DNA from: Limivicinus sp963617275
GTDB taxonomy: Bacteria > Bacillota > Clostridia > Oscillospirales > Oscillospiraceae
DNA: 31,772 bases
Assembly: GCA_963617275.1 (NCBI GenBank)
Contig: CAVENX010000046.1
Span: 1 to 31,772, forward strand
Reading direction: 5' to 3'
The position numbers were made by a program, and so were the translations under genes. The first letter of the stretch is position 1. Every line of letters starts with the position of its first letter. Below the pieces are notes generated by a model. The model was not told the origin of the DNA and did not search any database. It was given only the letters and a program-made list of their open reading frames with translations. Below are positions 22,385-29,770 of this stretch, in pieces.

Positions 22385-22392
22385 AAATCGTG

Positions 22393-22426
22393 TGTGCCTG
22401 ATGAACAACCATCAGGCACATTTCTT
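22393..22426 (+). terminator. Terminator of the dnaX-ybaB operon
   Basis: TGTGCCTGATG (22393-22403) pairs perfectly with CATCAGGCACA (22410-22420), loop AACAAC, followed by TTTCTT. It ends just 7 bp before the radical SAM start. Confidence 0.85.
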
Positions 22427-22432
22427 AAATGT

Positions 22433-23272
22433 ATGAAAAGATTCAAAAAAGTATATCTGGAAATTTCAAATGTATGTAATCTTAATTGTGCCTTTTGTCC
22501 GGGCACAAAGCGGGCGGCACATTTCATGAGCAGGGAAGAGTTTGACCTGCTTACGGATAGGCTTCAAAAATATACCGACTATCTGTATTTCCACCTTATG
22601 GGTGAGCCTCTTCTGCATAAGGAGCTTGAGACGTTTCTTGGGATCGCCGGGGGCAAGGGCTTTAAGGTCATTATTACGACAAACGGAACGCTTTTGCATA
22701 GTAAAGGGCGGCTTCTTCTTGATTCACCCGCTGTGCACAAGGTGAATGTTTCTCTGCAATCGTTTGAAGCAAATCCGGGGGATGAGCTTGAAAGCTATGT
22801 TTCCCAGTGCGCATTTTTTGCACTCAGGATGAGCGAGGCAAACAAAATATGTGTACTCCGCCTCTGGAACAAAAACGGACTTGATTCGATGAATCCACAT
22901 ATTGAAAAAACGATTGAGCGCTTTTTTCCAAAGCCATGGAGTGTGCATCGACAGGGAATAAAGCTGCGTAACAAGATCTGGCTTGAGCCGGGGGAGAAGT
23001 TCGATTGGCCGGATATTGATAAAACAGGGGAGAATGACAGGCTTTTTTGCTACGGCCTGCGCGATCATATAGGGGTTCTGTGCGACGGGACCGTTGTGCC
23101 ATGCTGTCTTGACCATGACGGTGACATCGCTCTCGGGAATCTATTTGAAAAGGAACTTGACCAGATCATAAGCGGAGAACGGGCTGTGCGTATGTTTAAC
23201 GCTTTTTCCGAAAGCAGGGCGATTGAGCCGCTTTGCCGCAGCTGCGGCTATGCGCTAAGGTTTACAAGATGA
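22433..23272 (+). CDS. Radical SAM protein with SPASM-like C-terminal cysteines
   Basis: A 279-residue enzyme. C15, C19 and C22 form the CxxxCxxC motif that holds the SAM-cleaving 4Fe-4S cluster (SNVCNLNCAFCPG). Other TIM-barrel features are HLMGEPLLHKEL and TTNGTLL. The C-terminal part has further cysteines (CDGTVVPCC and CRSCGY) in the layout of a SPASM/twitch auxiliary cluster, which suggests modification of a peptide, protein or small metabolite. No precursor peptide gene is visible nearby. ATG 22433 lacks a recognisable ribosome-binding site. An upstream in-frame GTG (22394) would start inside the terminator stem and is rejected. The substrate is unknown. Confidence 0.88.
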   Translation: MKRFKKVYLEISNVCNLNCAFCPGTKRAAHFMSREEFDLLTDRLQKYTDYLYFHLMGEPLLHKELETFLGIAGGKGFKVIITTNGTLLHSKGRLLLDSPAVHKVNVSLQSFEANPGDELESYVSQCAFFALRMSEANKICVLRLWNKNGLDSMNPHIEKTIERFFPKPWSVHRQGIKLRNKIWLEPGEKFDWPDIDKTGENDRLFCYGLRDHIGVLCDGTVVPCCLDHDGDIALGNLFEKELDQIISGERAVRMFNAFSESRAIEPLCRSCGYALRFTR

Positions 23273-23315
23273 TACGTCAAAAATTGACTTTGTAAAACAG
23301 AAAGGAGCACTTGAA

Positions 23316-24425
23316 ATGGACAAAATCAAAAAGAATTTCGGCTTCGGGTTTATGCGTCTTCCGATGAAAAATGAAGAAGTCGATATTGCGGAAACGAGCC
23401 GTATGGTGGACGCTTTTTTGGATGCGGGGTTCAATTATTTTGATACCGCGCACGGCTATTTGCAGGGAAAAAGCGAAATAGCGCTTAAGTCCTGCCTTAC
23501 CGGCAGGTATCCACGGGATAGTTATATTCTTACGGATAAACTGACTGCGGATTTTTTCAAAACTGAAGCTGATATACGCCCGTTTTTTGAAAGCCAGCTG
23601 TTGGCCTGCGGGGTTGACTATTTTGACTTTTATCTGATGCACGCGCAAGGGGCGGGCAACTATTCTCATTTTAAAGAATGCCATGCCTATGAGACCGCGT
23701 TTGACTTGAAGGCCGAGGGGAAAATCCGTCATGTCGGCATTTCTTTCCATGACCGTCCTGAGGTGCTTGAACAGATTTTAAACGACTATCCGGCAATCGA
23801 AGTCGTTCAGATACAGTTCAACTATGCGGACTACGATGACCCGGCAATCCAGAGCCGCGAGTGCTATGAGGTATGTGTAAAGTATAATAAGCCTGTCATC
23901 GTTATGGAGCCGGTCAAGGGCGGAAATCTTGCCAATCTCCCGGAGGATGCATCGGAAGTTTTGGCGCAGCTGCACGGCGGCAGTCCTGCCAGCTACGCAC
24001 TGCGCTTTGCAGCCGGATTTCCGGGCATTATGATGGTGCTGTCCGGTATGAGCAGCATGGGACAGATGCAGGATAATATCTCATTTATGAGGGATTTCAA
24101 GCCCTTGAATGAAACTGAGCTTGCGGCGGTAAAAAAGGTTCAGGAAATTTTCCGAAGCAAACATCTTATTCCGTGTACCTCATGCAGATACTGTACGGAC
24201 GGTTGTCCCAGACATATCTCGATACCTGATCTGTTTGCTATAATGAACACCAAACAGCTCTACCACGATTGGAACGCGGATTATTATTACGACACTGTTC
24301 ACACGACGCCGGGCCGCAAGGCGTCAGACTGCATCAAATGCGGTAAATGTGAAAATTCATGTCCTCAGCATCTGCCTATACGGAAGCTTTTGGAGAATGT
24401 TGCGAAAGAATTTGAAAAAAGATAA
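23316..24425 (+). CDS. Aldo-keto reductase with C-terminal 4Fe-4S domain
   Basis: A 369-residue oxidoreductase. The N-terminal TIM barrel has the AKR signature FNYFDTAHGY, a catalytic-type LTDKL lysine and FDFYLMH. The C-terminal part has two ferredoxin-like motifs: CTSCRYCTDGCP (about residue 287) and CIKCGKCENSCP (about 341). This AKR-ferredoxin fusion is common in anaerobes and presumably passes electrons between NAD(P)H and a carbonyl substrate through Fe-S clusters; the substrate is not predictable. AAAGGAGCAC precedes ATG 23316. It follows the radical SAM gene by 43 bp and may share its transcript. Confidence 0.93.
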   Translation: MDKIKKNFGFGFMRLPMKNEEVDIAETSRMVDAFLDAGFNYFDTAHGYLQGKSEIALKSCLTGRYPRDSYILTDKLTADFFKTEADIRPFFESQLLACGVDYFDFYLMHAQGAGNYSHFKECHAYETAFDLKAEGKIRHVGISFHDRPEVLEQILNDYPAIEVVQIQFNYADYDDPAIQSRECYEVCVKYNKPVIVMEPVKGGNLANLPEDASEVLAQLHGGSPASYALRFAAGFPGIMMVLSGMSSMGQMQDNISFMRDFKPLNETELAAVKKVQEIFRSKHLIPCTSCRYCTDGCPRHISIPDLFAIMNTKQLYHDWNADYYYDTVHTTPGRKASDCIKCGKCENSCPQHLPIRKLLENVAKEFEKR

Positions 24426-24444
24426 GGAGACACCTTGGTTTAAC

Positions 24445-24541
24445 GGTTCTAAACTAAAAGTTGGGGTACCTTGGTGATGCCGGGTGCGCCAACTTTTGGC
24501 ATATGTAAAAAAGCTCTGCCCCCAACTATTGACACAGAGCC
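24445..24541. repeat. 97-bp MITE-like element with imperfect terminal inverted repeats
   Basis: The left end starts GGTTCTAAAC and continues to TTGGGG (24445-24466). The reverse complement of the right end (24520-24541) starts GGCTCTGTGT and ends TTGGGG; the two agree at about 15 of 22 positions. An inner stem, AAAAGTTGGGGTACC with GGTGCGCCAACTTTT, gives strong folding and may terminate the reductase transcript. The right-hand terminus resembles the sequence at 31547 next to the ISL3 transposase end. No clear target-site duplication is visible. Confidence 0.45.
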
Positions 24542-24575
24542 ATGAAAAACAGCTTCCCGAATAATCGGGAAGCTG
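24542..24575 (-). terminator. Terminator of the cstA operon
   Basis: CAGCTTCCCGA (24550-24560) pairs perfectly with TCGGGAAGCTG (24565-24575) around ATAA. On the minus strand it is followed by TTTTTC. On the plus strand AATTTTTATG follows, so it could work both ways. Confidence 0.88.
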
Positions 24576-24606
24576 AATTTTTATGTTTTTTCAAAGCAGA
24601 CTTGAA

Positions 24607-26358
24607 TTATGCCTTCTTTGCGTCCTTTTTGGTCAGAGCCTGAACACCCTGAACAACAAGGATGATTGCAAGAACAACAAGACCGATAGACCAGATCATC
24701 TGGAACCAGTCGCCCCATGCAGCGCCAGCGGAAGCAATGAGGTTGATCTTATTGATAATGGTGGTAACAAGAGCGGTAAGAGTTGCGGCAAGCATGAAGA
24801 TCATGGGGAAGATAAACATGCCGTTCTTCTTGCCGATATTACCCAGCCATGCAGCAACAGCCAGCATAGCAAGACCTGCAAGCAGCTGGTTGGCAGCGCC
24901 GAAGACGCCCCAGATCTGGCTCAGACCCATGAAGCCCATGCCGCAGCCGATGACGACCATAATACCGGTGGAAACAAAGGGGTTGGAGAAGAACTTTGCA
25001 GCACCGGTCAGCTCGTCGCGGGTCTTTCCTTCGGGAATAAAGAGCTCAGCAAACATGTAGCGGGCAAGACGCGTACCGGAGTCGAGAGAGGTCAGAGCAA
25101 AGACGGAAACAGCCAGAGTAAGGAGAGTGTATACGGTATCGTATACGGGGTTGGAGAAGTCTGCAACACCGCCGGTCATATTTGCAATCATAGTTGCAAC
25201 ACCGCCTGCAAAGATGGTAGGAGGTGCGGAAAGGAGGAACTTCTCGCCGCCGCCGATGTTGGTTTCTTTGAAGACAACACCGACTGCAATGATGGAGATG
25301 ATCGCCAGAGCGGACTCAATGATCATTGCACCATAGCCGATGACCTGTGCGTCCTTCTCGGAGTTGAGCTGCTTGGAGGTAGTACCGGAGCCGATGAGAG
25401 CATGGAAGCCGGAAACCGCGCCGCAGGCAACTGTGATGAACAGCGTCGGGAAGAGAGAGGCATTGCCGTTGATGCCGGACCAGCCGGTGAATGCAGGCAA
25501 ATCGACCTTCGCGCCGGAGAAAATAATGCCGATGAACGCGATGATCATCATACCGTAAAGCAGGAAAGAGGACAGATAGTCGCGGGGCTGGAGCAGAATC
25601 CAGACAGGCAGCAGAGATGCGGCCATGACGTAAACTGCGATGAAGATGACCCATGCGGTGCGGCTCGCGTTGACACCGACATTAAGACCGGCGATAACGA
25701 TAGCTACGATGCCGACAATACCTACGATCGTTGCAGGGCCGACAGGAGCATTCTTGCGGTACACGAAGTAACCGAAGATGAATGCGATAACGATGAACAG
25801 AAGAGAGGTGGTTGCAGTGGAAGCGTTGCCGCTTACGTTTGCACGGCCGACAGTGATGAAGGGCAGTGCAGGCTCACCCTCTTTTGCGACGGATACGAAA
25901 GTACCTGCAACAACAGCGGTGAAGGAAGCGATAACCAGAATGAGAACGAGCAGTGCAAAGATGGTGAACAGGCGCTGTGCCTTAACGCCCATTTCGTCCT
26001 TGATGACTTCGCCGATGGAACCGCCGTTGTGACGGATGGAGGCGAACAGAGCACCAAAGTCATGCATTGCGCCGAAGAAGATACCGCCGATAACGACCCA
26101 CAGGAATACGGGAACCCAGCCGAAGATTGCGGCCTGGATAGGTCCGTTGATGGGGCCTGCACCGGCAATGGATGAGAAATGGTGACCCATCAGAACGGCG
26201 GGGTTTGCAGGAACAAAGTCGGTGCCGTCGTAGCTGGTGTGTGCGGGGGTTTCCCTGTTAGGATCTACACCCCATGTTTTTGCCAGCCAGCCGCCGTAAA
26301 AGACGTAGCCGAGTGCCAGCAGAACAATTGCGATGAGAAGGATAACTATTGCGCTCAC
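24607..26358 (-). CDS. CstA-family carbon starvation / pyruvate transporter
   Basis: A polytopic membrane protein of about 583 residues with well over ten hydrophobic segments. The family block HHFSSIAGAGPINGPIQAAIFGW lies near the N terminus (about residues 59-81), with FGAMHDFGALFASIRHNGGSIGE after it. CstA and its relatives (BtsT/CstA) take up peptides or pyruvate when carbon is limiting. The gene has two in-frame GTG codons. I prefer GTG 26358 because AAGGAG is 8 bp upstream of it, while the GTG at 26367 overlaps that site. It is the second gene of an operon whose first gene encodes a 169-residue protein. A terminator lies downstream. Confidence 0.93.
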   Translation of the reverse strand: MSAIVILLIAIVLLALGYVFYGGWLAKTWGVDPNRETPAHTSYDGTDFVPANPAVLMGHHFSSIAGAGPINGPIQAAIFGWVPVFLWVVIGGIFFGAMHDFGALFASIRHNGGSIGEVIKDEMGVKAQRLFTIFALLVLILVIASFTAVVAGTFVSVAKEGEPALPFITVGRANVSGNASTATTSLLFIVIAFIFGYFVYRKNAPVGPATIVGIVGIVAIVIAGLNVGVNASRTAWVIFIAVYVMAASLLPVWILLQPRDYLSSFLLYGMMIIAFIGIIFSGAKVDLPAFTGWSGINGNASLFPTLFITVACGAVSGFHALIGSGTTSKQLNSEKDAQVIGYGAMIIESALAIISIIAVGVVFKETNIGGGEKFLLSAPPTIFAGGVATMIANMTGGVADFSNPVYDTVYTLLTLAVSVFALTSLDSGTRLARYMFAELFIPEGKTRDELTGAAKFFSNPFVSTGIMVVIGCGMGFMGLSQIWGVFGAANQLLAGLAMLAVAAWLGNIGKKNGMFIFPMIFMLAATLTALVTTIINKINLIASAGAAWGDWFQMIWSIGLVVLAIILVVQGVQALTKKDAKKA

Positions 26359-26406
26359 ACTTTTCACTCCTTGATATGAAAAATTTTATTACCACTTGCA
26401 GACCGG

Positions 26407-26916
26407 TTACTTGTTGGCTGCAAATAGTTTACTGAAATAATCGGTCAGCTCGTGCCCAGCCCTGTTTGCGTAGGCTTTCCGCTCCGAGATATCTGCCGCT
26501 GCCGTTTTAAGCTCCGTAAAGCCGTGGAGAGAAAATTTGTAGCTTTTGCTGAATTTTTTCCCCTGTATGTATTTCGCGGTTTCTTTATCAAAAGAATCCG
26601 CCACAAAAATAACTTTTATATTAGTATACTGATGCTCCTTATGCGGTCTGACCCTTGGCAACCCTTCTTTGAGAGCATAGTCAAGACACATATCGACGGT
26701 TTCTTTGTCAAATGACTTGTCAGAGAAAATATAAGCAAATTCATTGGTTTCATTTGCCCACACCGTGATCTTCTTTGTAAGCCAGTACTTCTCGGCCCTT
26801 GAAAAATAATCGGCTCTGAAAGCAAGCGGAAGATCGCCCGCGTCATTTTCCGGAATTATATCATAGTAGGCAGTGAAAGAGTCCTCAAGCACTTTCATAA
26901 AACCTTCTCTATCCAT
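26407..26916 (-). CDS. Unrecognised 169-residue soluble protein, first gene of the cstA operon
   Basis: A soluble alpha/beta-looking protein with no signal peptide or membrane segment, starting MDREGFMKVLEDSFTAYYDI and containing a long ADYFSRAEKYWLTKKITVW segment. It is lysine- and aromatic-rich, with a repeated DSFDKET/KSFDKET phrase at two points (about residues 67-73 and 107-113). I do not recognise a named family. It is followed by the CstA-type gene, about 50 bp downstream on the same strand, so a role linked to carbon uptake or its sensing is plausible but unproven. No helix-turn-helix is evident. Confidence 0.75.
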   Translation of the reverse strand: MDREGFMKVLEDSFTAYYDIIPENDAGDLPLAFRADYFSRAEKYWLTKKITVWANETNEFAYIFSDKSFDKETVDMCLDYALKEGLPRVRPHKEHQYTNIKVIFVADSFDKETAKYIQGKKFSKSYKFSLHGFTELKTAAADISERKAYANRAGHELTDYFSKLFAANK

Positions 26917-26965
26917 CTGTGCTGCCGTTCCCTTTCAAAAAAATGAACATTCTGTGACTATGAAT

Positions 26966-26997
26966 AATATAACTCATCTCTATTGAAATTTCAATAG
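26966..26997 (-). promoter_or_regulatory. Promoter overlapped by an 18-bp palindromic operator
   Basis: On the minus strand: TTGAAA (26989-26994), a 17-bp spacer, TATATT (26966-26971). The -35 is embedded in CTATTGAAATTTCAATAG (26980-26997), a perfect palindrome. A repressor dimer bound there would block RNA polymerase, so regulation of the cstA operon through this site is a strong inference. The regulator is not identifiable here. Confidence 0.75.
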
Positions 26998-27134
26998 TCA
27001 AATTAACAGATTTTTAAAAATTCTTGTCGGATTTGCACATCGAATAAGTAATATTCAACGTAAAATAAACATATTCGGAAAAAATGTCATAATATCAGCT
27101 GCGGCAGTTAACAATTTATTCATAGAATATGTGG

Positions 27135-27163
27135 TTTACAGTTTAAAAAATTCGTAGTATTAT
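27135..27163 (+). promoter_or_regulatory. Promoter for the RNA methyltransferase gene
   Basis: TTTACA (27135-27140), a 17-bp spacer, TATTAT (27158-27163), 47 bp upstream of the ATG. The 293-bp space from 26917 to 27209 holds only this and the divergent cstA promoter and is otherwise A/T-rich. Confidence 0.75.
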
Positions 27164-27209
27164 ATACTCGATTATTTATACGGACAGCGGCGGCATACGG
27201 AGGATAGAA

Positions 27210-28325
27210 ATGAATTACAGACTTTGCGTTCCCTGCCTGCTCGGACTTGAAGCTCTTATTGCGGATGAACTGAAGCGCATGGGAGCTGAAAATGTTGCTT
27301 CCGAGAATGGCAGGGTTTATTTTAGCGGCGATGAAAGCTTGATTGCAAGAGCTAATATCAACCTCCGCGTAGGTGAACGCATACTGCTTGAATTGGGAAA
27401 ATTCGACGCGTTCACCTTTGATGAGCTCTTTGAAAAGACAAAAGCACTTCCGTGGGAAACGATCATCCCGCGCGACGCCGCTTTTCCCGTCAAGGGGCAC
27501 AGTCTCAATTCAAAACTTTTTTCCGTCAGTGATTGTCAAAAAATAATAAAGAAAGCCGTTGCGGAAAGGCTGAAAAGCGTTTACGGGATCGAATGGTTTC
27601 CCGAGACCGGAGAACTTTATCAGATTCAGTTTGCAATAATGAAGGACAGCGTATCCATGTGTATCGATACCACGGGCGAGGGCCTCCACAAGCGCGGATA
27701 CCGCCCCGCCCATAACGCCGCTCCGCTGAAAGAGACAATGGCCGCTGCAATGGTCAAGCTCTCCCGTTACAGAGGCAGGGATGATTTTTGCGATCCGTTC
27801 TGCGGCAGCGGTACGATTCCGATAGAAGCCGCGCTCATAGCAAAAAACCGTGCACCCGGACTTTACCGCAGGTTTTCTGCCTGCAATTGGCGCTGGATAG
27901 ACAAAAATCTGTGGGAACGGGAGCGCGAGCTTGCAGCATCCAAGGAATATAAGGGGGATTACCGCATCATCGGCTCTGATATCGATCCGAAAGCCATTGA
28001 GATCGCAAACGAAAACGCAAGGCGTGCGGGTGTTGCCGATATTATACGCTTTGAAACCGCGGACGCCGTGAAATTTGACCGTAAGACCGGCCGCGGCGTT
28101 ATAGTCACAAACCCTCCATACGGGGAAAGAATAATGGAAAAGCAGCAGGCGGAGGAACTTTACAGAGCTTTCGGTAAAAGTTACCTTGCAAGCGAGAATT
28201 GGCAGATGTATCTTCTCTCGTCGCACACCGAATTTGAGCGCTGCTTCGGTAAAACAGCGGACAAAAAGCGCAAGCTATATAACGGCATGATCAAATGCGA
28301 CCTTTTTATGTACCTGAATCGTTAA
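27210..28325 (+). CDS. THUMP domain class I SAM-dependent RNA methyltransferase
   Basis: A 371-residue protein with an N-terminal ferredoxin-like/THUMP region for RNA binding (about residues 1-155) and a Rossmann methyltransferase domain after it. The SAM site DPFCGSGT is near residue 193, and TNPPYGER, the N-P-P-Y motif of N6/N2-type nucleic acid methylases, is near 300. The layout matches YpsC/RlmL-N-terminal-like enzymes, which methylate rRNA guanine N2; the exact target base is not certain. GGAGG lies before ATG 27210. The lipid kinase gene follows within 30 bp, so the two are probably co-transcribed. Confidence 0.93.
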   Translation: MNYRLCVPCLLGLEALIADELKRMGAENVASENGRVYFSGDESLIARANINLRVGERILLELGKFDAFTFDELFEKTKALPWETIIPRDAAFPVKGHSLNSKLFSVSDCQKIIKKAVAERLKSVYGIEWFPETGELYQIQFAIMKDSVSMCIDTTGEGLHKRGYRPAHNAAPLKETMAAAMVKLSRYRGRDDFCDPFCGSGTIPIEAALIAKNRAPGLYRRFSACNWRWIDKNLWERERELAASKEYKGDYRIIGSDIDPKAIEIANENARRAGVADIIRFETADAVKFDRKTGRGVIVTNPPYGERIMEKQQAEELYRAFGKSYLASENWQMYLLSSHTEFERCFGKTADKKRKLYNGMIKCDLFMYLNR

Positions 28326-28355
28326 AAAATAATATAAATGATCGGAGATAGGCAA

Positions 28356-29270
28356 TTGAAACATTTATTTATTGTAAATCCAACCGCCGGCGGGCGGAAC
28401 GCAGCGCCGGAGGTTGCCGAAAAAGTCAGAGCCGCATTTGAAAACCGCACGGACGAATATGAAATATATGTCACAAAAGCGCCCATGGACGCACCGGAAA
28501 AAATAAAGGCGGACGCGGCGCTTTATGACAGTCTGCGCGTTTACGCCTGCGGCGGCGACGGCACTTTCAACGAATGTGTATGCGGCGCTGCCGGGCTTGA
28601 AAATGTCTCGCTATCACCTTTCCCGACCGGTACCGGAAACGACTTCTGCCGTATGTTCGGAGAGGAGGCCGGACTGTATCACGATATAGATCGCCTTCTG
28701 GACGGTATGGAAAGAAAGATCGACCTCATTGACTGCAACGGGCGCTGGTGCGCCAATATATGCTCGGTCGGCATAGACGCAAGGATCGGCACGGATGTGC
28801 ATAAATACAGTCATATTCCTATTATAGGCGGAGCTACCGGTTACGTTGTTTCCGCAATCGTAAATGTATTTAAAGGAATATCAAGAAAAATGACTGTCAG
28901 ATGCGGGACGTTTACGCAGGAGGGCGAACACTCCCTCATCTGCGTATGCAACGGTAGATTTTACGGCGGCGGCTTTAATCCGAGTCTGCATGCAAGACCC
29001 GACGACGGTGAGCTTGATTTTTACATAGTAAAAAAAGTCAGCCTGCTTGCTTTTGCTGCGCTTATTGGCAAATACGCCGCCGGCAGAGCCGATGAAATAT
29101 CCAAGTATGTCACACATCTCCGCGGCACTGAAATAAGCATTGATTTTGAAGAAGAAAACGTCATCAACATCGACGGTGAAGCCATGTTCGCCAAAAACGT
29201 TGTTATGCGTCTTGTCCCTCATGCGCTCAATCTTGTCGTTCCCACCGGCATGACTTTTTTTGACAAATAA
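28356..29270 (+). CDS. Diacylglycerol kinase-family lipid kinase (DagK/YegS type)
   Basis: A protein of about 304 residues. LFIVNPTAGG opens the nucleotide-binding domain, GGDGTFNE is the catalytic signature (about residues 67-74), and PTGTGNDFCR follows. YegS/DgkB-type kinases phosphorylate diacylglycerol or related lipids, recycling it into phospholipid synthesis at the membrane. I prefer TTG 28356 (start MKHLFIVNP) because GGAG at 28344-28347 is 8 bp upstream; an ATG at 28338 would add six residues but overlaps the ribosome-binding site and has none of its own. It ends well before the groESL promoter. Confidence 0.9.
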   Translation: MKHLFIVNPTAGGRNAAPEVAEKVRAAFENRTDEYEIYVTKAPMDAPEKIKADAALYDSLRVYACGGDGTFNECVCGAAGLENVSLSPFPTGTGNDFCRMFGEEAGLYHDIDRLLDGMERKIDLIDCNGRWCANICSVGIDARIGTDVHKYSHIPIIGGATGYVVSAIVNVFKGISRKMTVRCGTFTQEGEHSLICVCNGRFYGGGFNPSLHARPDDGELDFYIVKKVSLLAFAALIGKYAAGRADEISKYVTHLRGTEISIDFEEENVINIDGEAMFAKNVVMRLVPHALNLVVPTGMTFFDK

Positions 29271-29344
29271 CTCTCTGCCGAAACGTTTTCGAAATTCGTA
29301 ATAAAAAATTAATAAATTTGTACGCATTTTTTTGCAGATAGCTC

Positions 29345-29372
29345 TTGCAAAATAGAAAATTTGTGTTATTAT
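29345..29372 (+). promoter_or_regulatory. Sigma-A-type promoter for groESL
   Basis: TTGCAA (29345-29350), a 16-bp spacer, TATTAT (29367-29372). The expected start falls inside the CIRCE operator. Confidence 0.75.
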
Positions 29373-29373
29373 A

Positions 29374-29414
29374 AGCATCGTTAGCACTCAAGGTTTATGA
29401 GTGCTAACGATGCT
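29374..29414 (+). promoter_or_regulatory. CIRCE operator (HrcA-binding), extended
   Basis: TTAGCACTC (29381-29389), a 9-bp spacer, GAGTGCTAA (29399-29407): a perfect consensus CIRCE element. The dyad continues outward as AGCATCG and CGATGCT, giving 16-bp perfect arms. HrcA binding here represses groESL until heat shock. hrcA is not in this window. Confidence 0.96.
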
Positions 29415-29447
29415 GATTTTGTTAATATAAAATTGGAGGTATAGATT

Positions 29448-29732
29448 ATGAAATTAAAACCCTTGGCTGACAGAGTTGTTCTGAAGCAGAACGCCGCAGA
29501 AGAGCGCACATCTTCCGGTATCTTTCTCACCGCTTCGGCGCAGGAAAAGCCTGAAGTATACGAGGTTGTTGAAGTAGGCCCCGGCGGAATGGTTGACGGC
29601 AACGAAGTGAAAATGATCGTTTCCGCAGGTCAGAATGTTCTTGTCGGCAAGTACACAGGCACCAAGGTCAAGCTGGATGACGTTGAATATACAATAGTGC
29701 GTCAGGGCGATATCCTTGCGGTTCTTGAGTGA
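29448..29732 (+). CDS. groS: Co-chaperonin GroES
   Basis: A 94-residue, ten-kilodalton co-chaperonin that caps the GroEL ring. KPLADRVVLKQ at the start, the mobile-loop region EERTSSGIFL (about residues 19-28), and ending with VRQGDILAVL fit the family. GGAGG precedes the ATG. It lies behind the CIRCE operator and 38 bp before groEL. Confidence 0.98.
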   Translation: MKLKPLADRVVLKQNAAEERTSSGIFLTASAQEKPEVYEVVEVGPGGMVDGNEVKMIVSAGQNVLVGKYTGTKVKLDDVEYTIVRQGDILAVLE

Positions 29733-29770
29733 TTTTATCATTTCTTATATATAGTTGGAGGTAATAAATT

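Noticed and set aside
22394..22432. Upstream GTG start for the radical SAM protein
   Set aside because: It would place the start inside the terminator stem at 22393-22420, with no ribosome-binding site; the family N terminus fits ATG 22433.
24583..26175. 530-codon open frame on the plus strand opposite the CstA-type gene
   Set aside because: It is antisense to a clear transporter, is rich in Asp, Cys, Gly and Asn without any domain pattern, and has no ribosome-binding site.
29454..29741. 95-codon frame antisense to groES
   Set aside because: groES is certain and the antisense frame has no supporting features.
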